DNA of 64,000 nt from Erpobdella octoculata (Eukaryota; Annelida; Clitellata; Hirudinida; Erpobdellidae): contig OZ022238.1 in NCBI GenBank assembly GCA_963978895.1, positions 13,075,447 through 13,139,446 on the forward strand, written 5' to 3'. This document shows, in pieces, positions 35,991 to 47,480 of the stretch (positions are counted from its first letter, which is position 1; each line of letters opens with the position of its first letter). A program made the position numbers and the translations under genes. The notes beneath the pieces were generated by a model. It saw nothing but the letters and a program-made list of their open reading frames with translations. It ran no database searches and was not told the origin of the DNA.

Positions 35991-36875
35991 TGGCTTCATC
36001 ATCGGTCCTGCAGAACTGACGCAACAAAAACACATTTCCTGCAAAAACTGGAGTGGCGAGCGTTCTTTTTCAAAACTCAAATTAGTTTAGAGTTGATTAG
36101 GAATATCCATGGAGCAAAAACGACTCATAAGTCTGGTTATTTTGAGCATTAAGTCAGATATAGTGCGTGATATTATCAACGACTTTGATGGACGTAACTC
36201 AAGAAAAGTGTCTGAACTGTAGATGCTATAACTTCATTTATTTTCTGATTGTAAGCATATTTACTTGGTAGTTAAATAACACATTTTTATGAAAAATTAA
36301 ATTAATTTACTTGAATTTGTCTGGGTAAATACATTTTTGATCATTTTAATTTGTGTTCTTGAATTATATTTTATGACATAAAAAAAGTAGTTCCAGTTGT
36401 TATAGCGTCTAGAAAAACACTCAAGACGACTCCCTAACTGAAAGTGTTGTATTTAAATATTATGTTTGTAGTCTATGAAGCTATAACGTTTGAAAGGGGC
36501 CTACTTTCCAAATGAGCCCCAGGCGTCCAACTAGCTTAATCCAGCTCTGGGATAAGTTAAATCAAAAATTTGAAACAATAATTTTTCAATTGCACATATT
36601 ATATTTAGGGTATTTTGCTCAAAAACATTTTGACGCGAGAGTTATTTAAAACCAGTTAAAAGCTGAAATGACGAACATGTCATTAAAGAACTTGAAACTA
36701 ACAAGCCCTTAGTAAGGTAGTTAACAGAGAAACATCAGACTGGGAAAAGATAGTATAGTTAATTGCATTTAAAAGAATAACATCTTCAATACTTTATAAT
36801 CTATTTAAAAAATCGCATAAACATTCGTGTGGCAATGAACATAAATTTAAAAAAAACCTTTGTAATAAATAAATA
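35991..36875. other. Gene-free spacer
   Basis: AT-rich, no gene recognised. Confidence 0.4.
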
Positions 36876-37356
36876 AATATATTATTTTGAAACAACAAGA
36901 AATTCATAGTCAATAACAATCACTAAGCAAAAAATTTGATTCTAATGATGACGGTTTATGAAAAGTTTTTTTGCTAAAAGATAAATAATTCCATAATTCC
37001 TAACCAGAGACTAAGCATACCTCCTACAAGACTCACCATGACATCCCAAGAATACAGAGGAGTATTAACCATTGATAAAGGAAATTCATTTGCAATAAAA
37101 ATCAATATATTATTTTGAAACAACAAGAAATTCATAGTCAATAACAATCACTAAGCAAAAAGTTTGATTTTAGTGATGACGGTTTATGAAAAGTTTTTTT
37201 GCTAAAAGATAAATAAATTCTATTATTTCTACAATGACCATAACCGTAATTCCTAACCAGAGACTAAGCATACCTCCTACAAGACTTACCATGACATCCC
37301 AAGAATACAGAGGGGTATTAACCATTGATAAAGGAAATTCATTAGCAATAAAAATC
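36876..37356 (-). repeat. Tandem duplication covering the 3' end of channel gene 3
   Basis: Positions 36876-37103 repeat 37104-37356. Both carry the same 3' flank, stop region, TM2 codons (GGMLSLWLG) and the upstream YSWDVMV segment. The outer copy lacks about 27 bases that encode the TVMVIVE part of TM2, and shows a few substitutions. The outer copy is not part of the gene 3 frame; it is a pseudo-exon relic of a local duplication, placed just past the gene's stop codon. Confidence 0.9.
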
Positions 37357-38711
37357 TTTATAAGTATTAGAGATTGCTGTAACTCTTTCAATTTAGATAA
37401 CTGTTTTTGTATTGCGCTGACATTTCTAGTAGTTTTATTTTGATGTAATTTACTGAGACTTTCATAGCCTGCATATCTTTGTTTCACTTCAGGATAAAAA
37501 CTTATGCAGTTATTAAAATATTTGTTGTAAACATTCAATTGCTGAAAAGTGGGTGGCCAGGGAGATGATAAGGACGTGTATGTGTATCCTGTTTCGTTGC
37601 AGGGCAGAGGGCATTGGCTATCGCAGTCGACCTCGGAGTTGTATACTTCTGATATGCACGTTAATTGATCAAAAACTGAAGACAAGTTTATGTTGTTTTC
37701 TGAGTTCCATTTGGTGATGTTATAACAAAATGGTTTTTCTGTCAAATTTTCAGGAATTCGAAACCAATGACTAATGCAAGAACAGTGGTTGAATGTTTCA
37801 AACTGCTTGCAAAACTCGAAACATGCCGTTCTAGAATAAGGCTCGTCGTTTTGATCAGCCGTGTTATTGACTTTTGTACACCCATAAGGATTGTGCGGTT
37901 TGTCAAGCCTTTCAATTACTGATTGAGTTAGCGTTATGACGTTTTCTGTTCCCGGTGCAAGAGTGAGAGCTGTTGCTAGATCAGGAGTAGTTCCCGGAGG
38001 ATGAATTGCCATTCTGACACCGTTTGTGTACGATGAAGAAATCAGGGTAAAATAACCAATTTGATTTTCAAACTGTGATCCTATGTTTACAATTAAACTC
38101 ATGCCTCTGAGAAACGTTTTATTAACTTGGTTTAGTTTATTTGTTTCAATTGTCGAACAGATGTAATACTGTGAATCCCATTTTTCAATAAAGTTTTTAC
38201 TGCATTCAAGAATAGGTATAAAATATTTTGAGTAGATTTTACATTCAGTAATAAAATTTGGACAATCATTTTCAATTTTAGATAATTTAGGTAAGTTGAC
38301 AACAAGTCCACTCATTGTGTTGAGTTCATCATAAAATTCCAAAAACTCGAGTTTTTGTTTTGGAACAGAAATATCTAAAATTTGTCTATGCAGACTATCC
38401 ATCATGTTTTCAAAGTTTTTAAAAGCTTGTTGCCCAAATTTACTATTAGCAAATGGATTCATATTACAGATTGTGACATCTGGAAAAATAATTTCTCCAT
38501 TCAGTTTTTCACCAAAGGTTGTCATAACTGGCCACTGGAAAAATTTGTTAAACTGGGATGTCAGTAAATAAATTAGAACTGTACTACAAACCAAAACGGA
38601 AAACAACCATACAGCTTTTAGAAACGGGTTTTTGTTTTTAAAGATTTTTGGTATTCCGCGAATTGACGTTGTTTCTCCAAAATGTTTCAGATCTTCTTTT
38701 AGTTGATGCAT
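37170..38711 (-). CDS. DEG/ENaC-family cation channel subunit, gene 3, intact
   Basis: An unbroken 513-codon frame. TTSIRG lies at residues 14-19, TM1 at about 31-52, FPDVTICNMNPF at 76-87. A Cys-rich ectodomain follows with many N-x-S/T sites, a YGC motif, paired cysteines around CSCISHW and a PWPP motif. TM2 begins near 475 and carries GGMLSLWLGIT (filter G487-T489); a short basic tail ends the protein. The start Met is supported by gene 2, which shares MHQLKE at the same distance from ETTSIRG. Its last ~180 coding bases plus 3' flank are duplicated directly downstream (36876-37103), and its 5' region has a truncated copy at 19366-21230. Expected to be a plasma-membrane cation channel subunit; ligand and partners are inferred only by resemblance to HyNaCs. 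Confidence 0.93.
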   Translation of the reverse strand: MHQLKEDLKHFGETTSIRGIPKIFKNKNPFLKAVWLFSVLVCSTVLIYLLTSQFNKFFQWPVMTTFGEKLNGEIIFPDVTICNMNPFANSKFGQQAFKNFENMMDSLHRQILDISVPKQKLEFLEFYDELNTMSGLVVNLPKLSKIENDCPNFITECKIYSKYFIPILECSKNFIEKWDSQYYICSTIETNKLNQVNKTFLRGMSLIVNIGSQFENQIGYFTLISSSYTNGVRMAIHPPGTTPDLATALTLAPGTENVITLTQSVIERLDKPHNPYGCTKVNNTADQNDEPYSRTACFEFCKQFETFNHCSCISHWFRIPENLTEKPFCYNITKWNSENNINLSSVFDQLTCISEVYNSEVDCDSQCPLPCNETGYTYTSLSSPWPPTFQQLNVYNKYFNNCISFYPEVKQRYAGYESLSKLHQNKTTRNVSAIQKQLSKLKELQQSLILIKIFIANEFPLSMVNTPLYSWDVMVSLVGGMLSLWLGITVMVIVEIIEFIYLLAKKLFINRHH

Positions 38712-39190
38712 AATTTAGAACGATATCGGCTAAAGTTATTATTAAATTTCTTACAAGTTTTGATATTCTGTATTAACAAATTGTCATCGGGTTCTCTGTT
38801 TAATTCTGTTCCCGCGATGTCACACAGACTAACAATTTACAACTGATGTTAACAAGACACGATTCAACGTATATGTCGTATTTTATGCTAAAAATGAATG
38901 TCTTTCAATTGCGCTACCTAATTAATATATAGGAAATGTGTTCCACATTACCCTACTCTAACGTCTATCGATTTGGACTAAACAAAACCTAATTGCATCA
39001 ATTACCGCTATAATGAAACTTGGAGAAAATTGATTGAATAAATGCGTGTAAGCATGTTAGAAAAATGTTAATGGATTGAGAGATTTGTTTTTTAATAAAG
39101 AATAATTCAATATTTTATATTTCATGGAATGTTTCGAGAAAATACAAATAATCTGAAAAGAGTAGAAATTTTTGATACATAGAACACTCT
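38712..39190 (-). promoter_or_regulatory. 5' flank of channel gene 3
   Basis: About 360 bases (to roughly 39072) are conserved in the pseudogene flank at 20915-21230, including TATGTCGTATTTTATGCT and CAATTGCGCTACCT. Conservation here reflects duplication and does not by itself prove promoter function. No clear TATA box within 60 bases of the ATG. Confidence 0.4.
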
Positions 39191-39195
39191 GCCTA

Positions 39196-39330
39196 ATATG
39201 GTGATGGTGGCAAAGCAGTAACGCGTTTGCCTGTCGGCTCATAGGTCGTCGGTTCGAATCTAACCGGCGTCACCATCGTAGCTCCCTTTAAGCAAGGAGT
39301 TTACACGCATTGTTCATGTTGAGTCAGAGG
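39196..39330 (+). mobile_element. tRNA-derived SINE, second copy
   Basis: 39200-39275 is tRNA-sized: GGTGATG pairs with CGTCACC (one G-U), and GGTTCGAATCT is a good box B. The anticodon stem pairs poorly, so a working tRNA is unlikely. The body after it (GTAGCTCCCTTTAAGCA) matches the SINE at 32520. A small palindrome at 39325-39364 (CAGAGGTGGAAATGGGT and inverse) resembling hAT termini follows. Confidence 0.55.
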
Positions 39331-39955
39331 TGGAAATGGGTTGGGTAGACCCATTTCCACTTCTAAAAAATCCGAATAATCTCAAACCAAGAAGATTAAT
39401 TGTTTTTAAACAGACAAACTCTAGCTTATAAAATTTGTGTTTCCTTTATTTTGTTCTTTATCTGGTATTTTTGTTTATAATTTTAGAGAACCCAAGTTTT
39501 TCTTGACTAACAAACATGTCCAAATAAATAAATAACTATTGAAATGCATGTGGTAAAGTTGAGACTTTAGCTGTGGCTCCTTCCTGGCAAAACATTATTT
39601 CAAATACTTTGCTATGCTTTAGCCTCAGTGTTTATGAGTTGGTATAAGACTAATTTGAACTTGATTTAAATTTAGGATTCCTTTTTACCAGCTGACTGTT
39701 GAAATTAGCAAGCGAAGCATCTCTCTTATAAAGATTATAAAAACATTTTATTTTGAATCTTAAAGTTAATTCAAGCTTTTATTTCTAGCGCTAGCGTTTA
39801 AATTAGGATTATCAAAATGAACCGAACCAATTTTATTGTGCTGAGTTTTGAAAATGTGTGCCTGGTAGAACTGGCCGGGTCCCGTTCAGCACAGTTTCGG
39901 GCTTTGAGTTTTGTGCCTATGAAACGGACCGGGCCTCTAAAAGTTGTGCAGGGCT

Positions 39956-40260
39956 CTAGGATGTTTGGTTCAATTTCTCTAATTCCACAATCTTATGGGA
40001 AATCACAAAACTGGCCATTGTTGCAGCTTCTTGTGCAGCTGACTGCTTCACAAAAAATTTTTGTTCTCGTTTTAATTTCTGAACTAAGTTTTCAGTTTTT
40101 GCAATTAATTCGCTTTCGTTTAAGTTACGTCCAAAATCGCAGTGTTGACTTTGAAAGTGCCGTTTCAGATTAAACTCCTTAAAAACGGCCACCGCGTCTC
40201 GGCATATTAAACACACTGCTCTGCCATTAAAATTTGCGAAGAAATATTTCCTTGTCCAAT
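39956..40260 (-). pseudogene. hAT/GTF2IRD2-like BED-type zinc finger fragment
   Basis: Reads WTRKYFFANFNGRAVCLICR, then FKEFNLKRHFQSQH and DFGRNLNESEL..KTENLVQKLK, ending ASFVISHKIVE. The CLIC ... H-x4-H finger followed by this helix is the N-terminus of hAT transposases related to GTF2IRD2 and ZBED proteins. The rest of the transposase is absent. CAGGGCTCTAGG near 39950 may be a decayed terminus. Confidence 0.75.
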
Positions 40261-40560
40261 TGTTTTGCTCACAACATTTTGTCCTTACAATATTTTGCTC
40301 ATAACATTTTGTCCACGACATTTTGTCTTCGCAATATTTTGCTCACAACATTTTGTCCGCAACATTTTGTCCGCGATATCTTGTCCGCGATATTTTCTTC
40401 GCGCGCGACATTTTGTCCGCGACATTTTATCCGCGACATTTTGTCCCCGACATTTTGTTCTCAGGATTTTGTTATCGACATTTTGTCTGGACTAATTGTA
40501 CGCCATATTTTGTTCACCACATTTTTTCAGTACATTTTGCCCACGACATATTATACTGTT
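40250..40560 (+). repeat. ~16-bp tandem array
   Basis: About eighteen diverged units of CGACATTTTGTCCG, each with the partial inverse ACATTTTGT. It overlaps the end of the zinc finger fragment. Confidence 0.9.
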
Positions 40561-40734
40561 TATTTGATCAATGATGTACATTTTCAGACCAGCAATTTTC
40601 AAAACAAGAACTAACGCTCCCTGGGTGGTGACACATCTTAGAACAAAAAGCTGAATCAAGTTTAAGAAATATTTTTGAACAAGTAAAGAAAAAACAAGTT
40701 TTTTAACACAAATATTTTATACAAACTTTTATTT

Positions 40735-41165
40735 AGGTTACAATCTCTGTTTGTGTGTGTGTGTGGCTTTCTCTGTACGCAAATCTTGCAAGTAAAACTT
40801 AACCAGCTTGTTGACTAGCTAGGAAAGCTGAAACTTTTAGCATAGCTTTATATTGGATGACAATACAGGATTTAGTTTAAAAAAAAAAAAACTTGCTTTG
40901 AACATCTTTCGTATTTCTAAATAGAGTGTACTTAAAATCAAAGTTTGTGTTGAAAAACTTGTTTTTTCTTTTACTTGTTTCAAATACACTCGATTTAGAA
41001 AAACAAAAGATGTTCAAATTATTTTTTTTATATTGGATGACATTACATGATTCAATTGAAAAAAAACTTAATTTGAACACCTTTCGTATTTCTAAATCGA
41101 GTGTAGTTGAAATTAAAGTTTGCGTTAAAAACACGTTTTTTCCTTTACTTGTTTTTTGTTTTTGT
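40735..41165 (-). repeat. Dispersed repeat shared with 59880-60370
   Basis: Reverse-complement copies of the same text (ACTAGCTAGGAAAGCTGAAA, GCAAATCTTGCAAGTAAAA, CGTATTTCTAAATCGAGTGT) appear at 59880-60370, within the second Helitron-like family. Confidence 0.6.
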
Positions 41166-41448
41166 TTGTCTTATTTTTAATTAAGTAGGTACCTAATTTG
41201 CCATTTTGAAAATAGCGTGATGCTACTAATAAAAAGTTCATGCGCTTTTGTGTGTTCGCATCAATTCAAACCGAGCTAATTGATTTAGAATGAATGAAGC
41301 AATCTATAACATTTTAGTTTTAACATGTGACAAAAAATGGGAATAATAATAATGATGATAATAATAAAAACAACAACATAAATAATAATAATAATGTTAG
41401 TTAGAGCGTTAATTTAAACGGATTATTTTACGCATCAACATATTCAAC

Positions 41449-42211
41449 ATGGATACAGAATTTCTGTTGGAAAAAAACTGGCCGAGTCTCGGACAAGGTA
41501 ACCACTCATTATCCTCAAAAGTTCTTCATGAGTGGTGCGGCAAGATTTCTTCTCTGGTTTTATCGCTGTCCGAGCGAGTCACGCTCTTAGAGACCAAACA
41601 TAAAGACAATTTAACTGTAATCAAGAAGCTGACCACCGAATTAACAGCAGCAAAATCATCATTGCAACCTCCGACTATCGGTAACGATTGGGTTCAGGTA
41701 GTTAAATCAGGTGGCGGAAAATCAAAACAGCCAGCTGCGCAGTTAGTAGTTGTGAATGCTTCCATGAATGAACTGAATGATAGAGAGAAAAGGAAAAAAA
41801 AATGTTATCGTTTACGGAGTTCCGGAACCGTCGTGTGCAGTGCAAGTTGACAAAAGATCTGAAGACGAAAAGTTTGTAAAAGATCTTTTTTGTTCAATCG
41901 GCAAGTCTGATGTAAAACCAGTATGCATAAAGAGATTGAGATCCAAAGATCAAGCAAAACCGGGCCCAATCCTCGTGGAACTAACTGATGCAAGTCTCAG
42001 AAACCCGACCCTCTTGGCAGCTAAAGGTTTGAGAAGCAACAGTACGTACAAGGCCGTTTATATCAGCCCGGATTTAACAGAGGCAGAAAGACAATTAGAC
42101 TACCAGTTGAGGCAAGAAAGAAACAAACTCAATGCTCAACTTAGTAATGATTCGCCCTTTCGATACGGCATCCGTGGCAATCAACTGCACAAATTCAAGA
42201 AGGCCCAATAA
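41449..42211 (+). pseudogene. LINE ORF1, one homopolymer frameshift
   Basis: 41449-41800 encodes an N-terminus with a coiled coil (LVLSLSERVTLLETKHKDNL). From 41803 another frame reads NVIVYGVPE, KPVCIKRLRSKD, GPILVEL, an RRM-like ORF1 domain seen in CR1/L2-type LINEs. The junction is nine A at 41794-41802; eight A gives exactly 253 codons. ORF1 proteins bind element RNA. Confidence 0.8.
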
Positions 42212-45180
42212 TTCACTCTTGCAAAAGCCACAGAGAATGCGTCACCCCAACAAGAAAAGCCAGCCCAAATTCTCTTCACCTACCTCGTCTCTATATCACT
42301 TTCGGTTTTGGTCTAACAACCCATGCTCGCTCAATAAAGATAAACGCGATGAGCTAACAGCAAGAATAGCAGCCCTCGACCAATCGCTTAGACCACATGC
42401 CATGTTTTTTTGTGGAAACATGGTTTAACGAATCCTCAGACACCTCCATAGCTGGCTATCAACTGCACCGTAAAGACAGAGAGAGGAGCGCTGGAGGAGG
42501 TGTTGCGATCTACGTTGTGGATAAAGTTGTGACCAGTGAGACCGGCATTCCTCAGCTCAACTCTCCAGCTATTGAACAAGTCTGGCGAGTCATTTGTTTC
42601 GGTGAAGAAACTTTCCTCGTTGGTTGTTTATATCGCCCTCATGACTTGAACGACGACTATCTCACACAATGTATTGCTTCAGTCACAACAGCTCGTAGCT
42701 CACTTTCCGCCTTGAGCTGCTCATTTATGTTGCTCTATGGCGATTTTAATTTCTCTAACACAAAATATGCTCCAATCGACGTGGGCGGTGGCGTGGCAAC
42801 AGTTGCCCATATAGGTAACGAACATCCTAGTGACATCAGATTTCAAGAGTGCCTCAACGACTGGCACCTTACACAGCTTGTCACGTTTCCCACGTACCGC
42901 TGTAATCGTTATGTTACACCTAGCAGCACTCTTGACCTCATTATTACCAACGTCCCCGACCGAGCTATCGAGATACTTGAAGCTGACTCACTTGGATACA
43001 CGCCCATGGGCCTATCCCATTGCTTTATAACCGGTCGGTTCGCTGTGGCCGGTCTGAACAATTCACGTGTTTCTCCGTCGCACAAACGTTTTATATGGAG
43101 CAAAGCTGACTACATTGCGCTGTCATCTCGTATTTCAAACACCGATTAGGAAAACTTAATTGATGGCCTTTCAGTACCTGACACTTATCAGCTTCTTATC
43201 GACCGATACAACGAAGCGGTTGCACTACACATCCCATCTACAACAACTCCATTTGTCCAGAAAAAAGAACCTTGGGTAACACCCGAAGTTATAAAAGCAG
43301 CCAGAGTCAAGCGCCAGGTCTGGGCTAAATACATCGCATCGGGGCGCGACTCTGCAGTTATTCTACGAGAATCTCATCGAGAGGCTTGCAAGCGTGTAGC
43401 TAAAACAGTCAAGTCGGCAATTCTCATGTATGAGGAACAACTAGTCAGCGCTTCCAAATCCAATCCAAAACTTCTTCATTCACATGTCCGTAGCAAGCAG
43501 TTTGTCAAAGACGACATCAACTCTATTCAGACAGCCGACGGCACCATAACTGCGGACCGTGAAAAAATCTGTTCTTCACTCAATGACTATTTTCAATCTG
43601 TTTTTGTCATCGAACCTGAGGGTTACATGCCTGCTTTTACAGATCGCACCGAATCAATCTGTGATGTAAATGAAAGTTGTTTTTCTGCAGCTATTCTTCA
43701 AAAAAGACTTCACAGCTTAGACAAAACTAAATCGATGGGTCTTGACGGTTTGCACCCACGCGTTCTCAGCAATTGCGCAGCTGCCTTTGCCACACCCCTG
43801 GCTCTCATCTACAAGCGCTCCTTCATGTCCGGAGTTATACCGGACACATGGAGAAAATCAAATGTTTCCCCTACCTTCAAAAAAGGCAGCAAGCTCAAGC
43901 CTTCTAACTACAGGCCTGTCTCTCTCACTCCTGTGCCCTTTAAAGTAATGGAAGGCATTCTACATGAACACATCATGCAGCACTGCGTCGTCAACGGCTT
44001 AATCAGCAAATATCAACATGGTTTTCTCAAGAAAAAAAGCTGCTTGACAAATCTACTTGAAACTCGCGACATACTCACTGAAGCTGTTTATTGCGGCTAT
44101 GTGGCTGACGTAGTATATACAGATTTTGCCAAAGCATTCGACAGAGTACCTCACAAACGCCTACTGCATAAACTAAAAGCTTATGGCATCCGTGGTATGC
44201 TACTCACATGGATCGAAGCGTGGCTGAAAGATAGGAAGCAGCGCGTTTTGATTGAAGGCTGCGAGTCCGAGTGGAAGAATGTGACAAGTGGCGTTCCTCA
44301 AGGCTCTGTTCTTGGTCTACTACTTTTTGTGTTATATATTAACGACTTACCGAACACTATCACACACCAAATTAAAATGTACGCGGACGACAGCAAAATC
44401 ATCGCATCATCAAGTCAGCTTCCGACGTTTCATATCTCCAGGCTGACAGTTGAGTGGTCATTCACTTGGCTAATGCACTTCAATGTCGGGAAATGCAAAA
44501 TCATGCATGTCGGTCGCTCACACAGCATAACCCACCAATACTCTATGAGACATATTGACGGCACGCGGCGACCACTCGAAGTCACAAAAGTCGAACGTGA
44601 TCTTGGTGTTCTTGTCTCAGATGATCTAAAGGTCCGAGCACAGGTCGAAAAAGCAGCGTCATCAGCCAATCATATGCTCAGCCGACTCAGAAAAGCTTTC
44701 CGCAGCCGCAGCCTCATACTGTGGCGTATACTTTACTTCTCCTACGTCCGCCCACATCTTGAACTTGCTGTTCAATCTTGGTCGCCTTATCAAAAGGGCG
44801 ATATTAACCTTCTTGAGCAGGTCCAACGTCGGACAACAAAAATCATTGCAACACTAAAACATCAGCCCTATGAACATCGTCTGCAACAGCTTGGGATCAC
44901 AACGCTACAAGACCGCCGTTCGAGAGGTGACCTGATCGAGCAGTTCAAAATCGCCCGCAACATCGACGACGTCAGCTTTTCCGTTCCGCAAACTCAAGCA
45001 GCCGGCCACACGGCATACAACCTCCGTGGCCACAACTGCAAATTAGAGCGCCAGTATGTCAGAGGTTGCGAAGAGCGATACGATTTTTTCACAAACCGCA
45101 TTGTCGCTCCATGGAATGCGCTTACGCAATACACAATTGACGCCCCGACAGTAAACGCTTTCAAGGACCGCATCTCTTAG
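42132..45180 (+). pseudogene. LINE ORF2: endonuclease and reverse transcriptase
   Basis: Endonuclease: FVETWFNES, SAGGGVAIYV, LLYGDFNFSN, SSTLDLIITN and LSHCFI (catalytic His region). Reverse transcriptase: GLDGLHPRVLS, NYRPVSLTPV, DFAKAFDRVPHK, SGVPQGSVLGLLLFVLYIND and KMYADDSKI (active-site Asp pair). The end, LRGHNCKLERQ ... FFTNRIVAPWNAL, is CR1-type. Frames change at seven T (42405-42411); six T gives exactly 1015 codons to 45180. TAG at 43147 interrupts the region between the two enzymes. Needs both repaired to work, so currently inactive as read. Confidence 0.9.
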
Positions 45181-45335
45181 GAGTCGCGAGTCCTCCAGCT
45201 TCTGTCAGTATAGAGGAGCCTGATGTAGCTCCTTTCATCAAAAATATAACTTTCAGACATTAATTTTTTATGGCTTGATTCTATAGACTTTTTTTTATAT
45301 TTTTGGTTCTGATAATAAACAAATTCAAATTCAAA

Positions 45336-45485
<150 letters not shown>

Positions 45486-46808
45486 TTATTTATATAGCAC
45501 TAGGAAATTCTGAGGTGCTTACGAAGGTTCCTTCAGACTAGTTTTGAAATAATGAGTCTTAAGTTTAGATTCAACAAGTAAAGATAAAAAATAATTTTTT
45601 TAAAGAAATGCTTTTGAGTTGAGCCGTTTATATCTCGATAATTTAGGCATCTATATAGTCTTTGGTTACATCAGGAGACTCGTAAAAAGTGCGCCTAAAT
45701 ATTGGGTATAGAACAGAGGTGTCCGTGGGTCTATTTTGAGCGACCCAACTCAACCCAACCCACCACAAGATGAAAATTTCTTACCCAACCCGACCCAACC
45801 CAACCCAAAAACAAAAATACTGAGACATGTTTATTAACGTGTACAAATTTTAAAATACATAAAAAATGGCCCATCTAATAAGTTCAATTCATCCCAATTC
45901 GGCACCACTTTTTCTGCAGTTAGGCCTGACCTCATGTCAGTTATTGTGTGTATAAGAAATGTCTTGCTGAGACTGAGCTGAACTCGATGAGATGCAAAAT
46001 AAACAACTGGCAATTTGTTGCTATGCTGTTTTCAAAAGTGAAGTGGTATATTATATGACCTTGGCTCTTGCATTGCCTTGTACGTTGCTAAGTCATCTTT
46101 GTCTTAGTTCACCACAGCACCAGATTTTACTCCATATTTTGACATGCCATCTCAAAGGCTGGCAAACGGATCAATGCGGGATCTCTTTGAGGTTGGTTTT
46201 TTCCGCATCCAATGACGTTCTAAAATAATACACACAAGTTTAACAACATAAAAAAAAGAAATTGGAAATGAAAACAAAATAAAAGCAGAAGATACCGGTA
46301 GATAATAATCAACTAGAAAGAATGAAAAAAAGCTGCAAACCAGCACACAATGCAATAAATTAAAAACATAAACGTAAATAATAGAAGGCCGCTAACGCTA
46401 AGCTAAACTGATTCAGTTTTCTATAGTTATATATCGTTAATTTTATTGACAAGGCGCGCGCCATGGCAATAAGAGACGAAATTGCTATTGACATGGTGGA
46501 AAGGGTAAAGTTCTAGTATAGCGTCATCGGCCGATTTCTATAAAAACACGGTTTAAAAAACTGTTTAATAAACTAAACTCAGAACATTATCAGAACATAC
46601 TACGAACAAGTTTTTTTTATAGAAAACTTACTAAAAACCGACTTTAAGCAATAATATCCAAAGGCAATGTTGATACGCGGAATAATACAATTCAAATAAT
46701 GAAAAGTAAGAAAGAGTTAATATAAAAATAAAATATTAAAATAAAAAAATAAATGTTAAAGGGTTCAAAATAATTGCTTAATTATTTAATATGCATCTTA
46801 AATTTTAA

Positions 46809-47219
46809 CAAGTAAATTAAAAACGAATTTTTAAAACCAATGCTCTTATATGTAATTAAAACACAGATTTTGCAATCAATTTTTTCTTATATTACTCTTT
46901 TATTTTATATTAAAGTCGAAATATCTTAATTATATCGAAATATCGAAATTAATTAAAATTAACTAAATTAATTGACTTATTGTAAAACTAATAATTGAAT
47001 ATTGCATTGTCTTCTATTTTGAGCATGTATGCAAAATTTGAAAAAAATCTATCATCAGGAAGTGACTCAAAAATTGATTGCAAGATTTGAAACAGACAGA
47101 GAAACAAACAGACAGACAGAGAAACAAACAGACAGACAGAGAAACAAACAGACAAACAGAGAAACAAACAGACAGACAGAGAAACAGAGACGACGAGTTA
47201 ATAAAAGCATTGGTAAAAA
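46809..47219 (+). repeat. 345-bp repeat family, copy 1
   Basis: CAAGTAAATTAAAAACGAAT at the start; ends GACGACGAGTTAATAAAAGC and ATTGGTAA. It holds about five units of a 20-bp minisatellite (GACAGACAGAGAAACAAACA), more than any other copy. Confidence 0.85.
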
Positions 47220-47250
47220 ATCAAAGCACTGAGCGGAAATTTATCCGTGA

Positions 47251-47480
47251 CTAGCGGGGTGTCCGGCCTTGCCCGGGGTTTTCCTATTGTTTTTTTCTCT
47301 CGCTCCCGTTTCCTCTTACGCTCCCGGTCGCTTTCCGGCTCCCGGTCGCTTTCCCGCTTTCGGTCGCTTTCCCGCTTCCGGTCGCTTTCCCGCTCCTGGT
47401 CACTTTTCCGCTCTCGATCGCTTTCTTGCTTACGCTTGCTCTCCTCTTCCTGGTCACTTTCTCGTTCTCCACACGATTCG
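47251..47480 (-). mobile_element. Helitron-like repeat, minus orientation
   Basis: CTAG (47251-47254) with A before it on the plus strand, the variant hairpin GTCCGGCCTTGCCCGGGG and CGCTTTCCCGCTCCTGGTC-type units. Confidence 0.55.

Noticed and set aside
39200..39275. Functional tRNA gene
   Set aside because: Acceptor stem and box B are good, but the anticodon stem pairs poorly and the body continues as a SINE shared with 32520.
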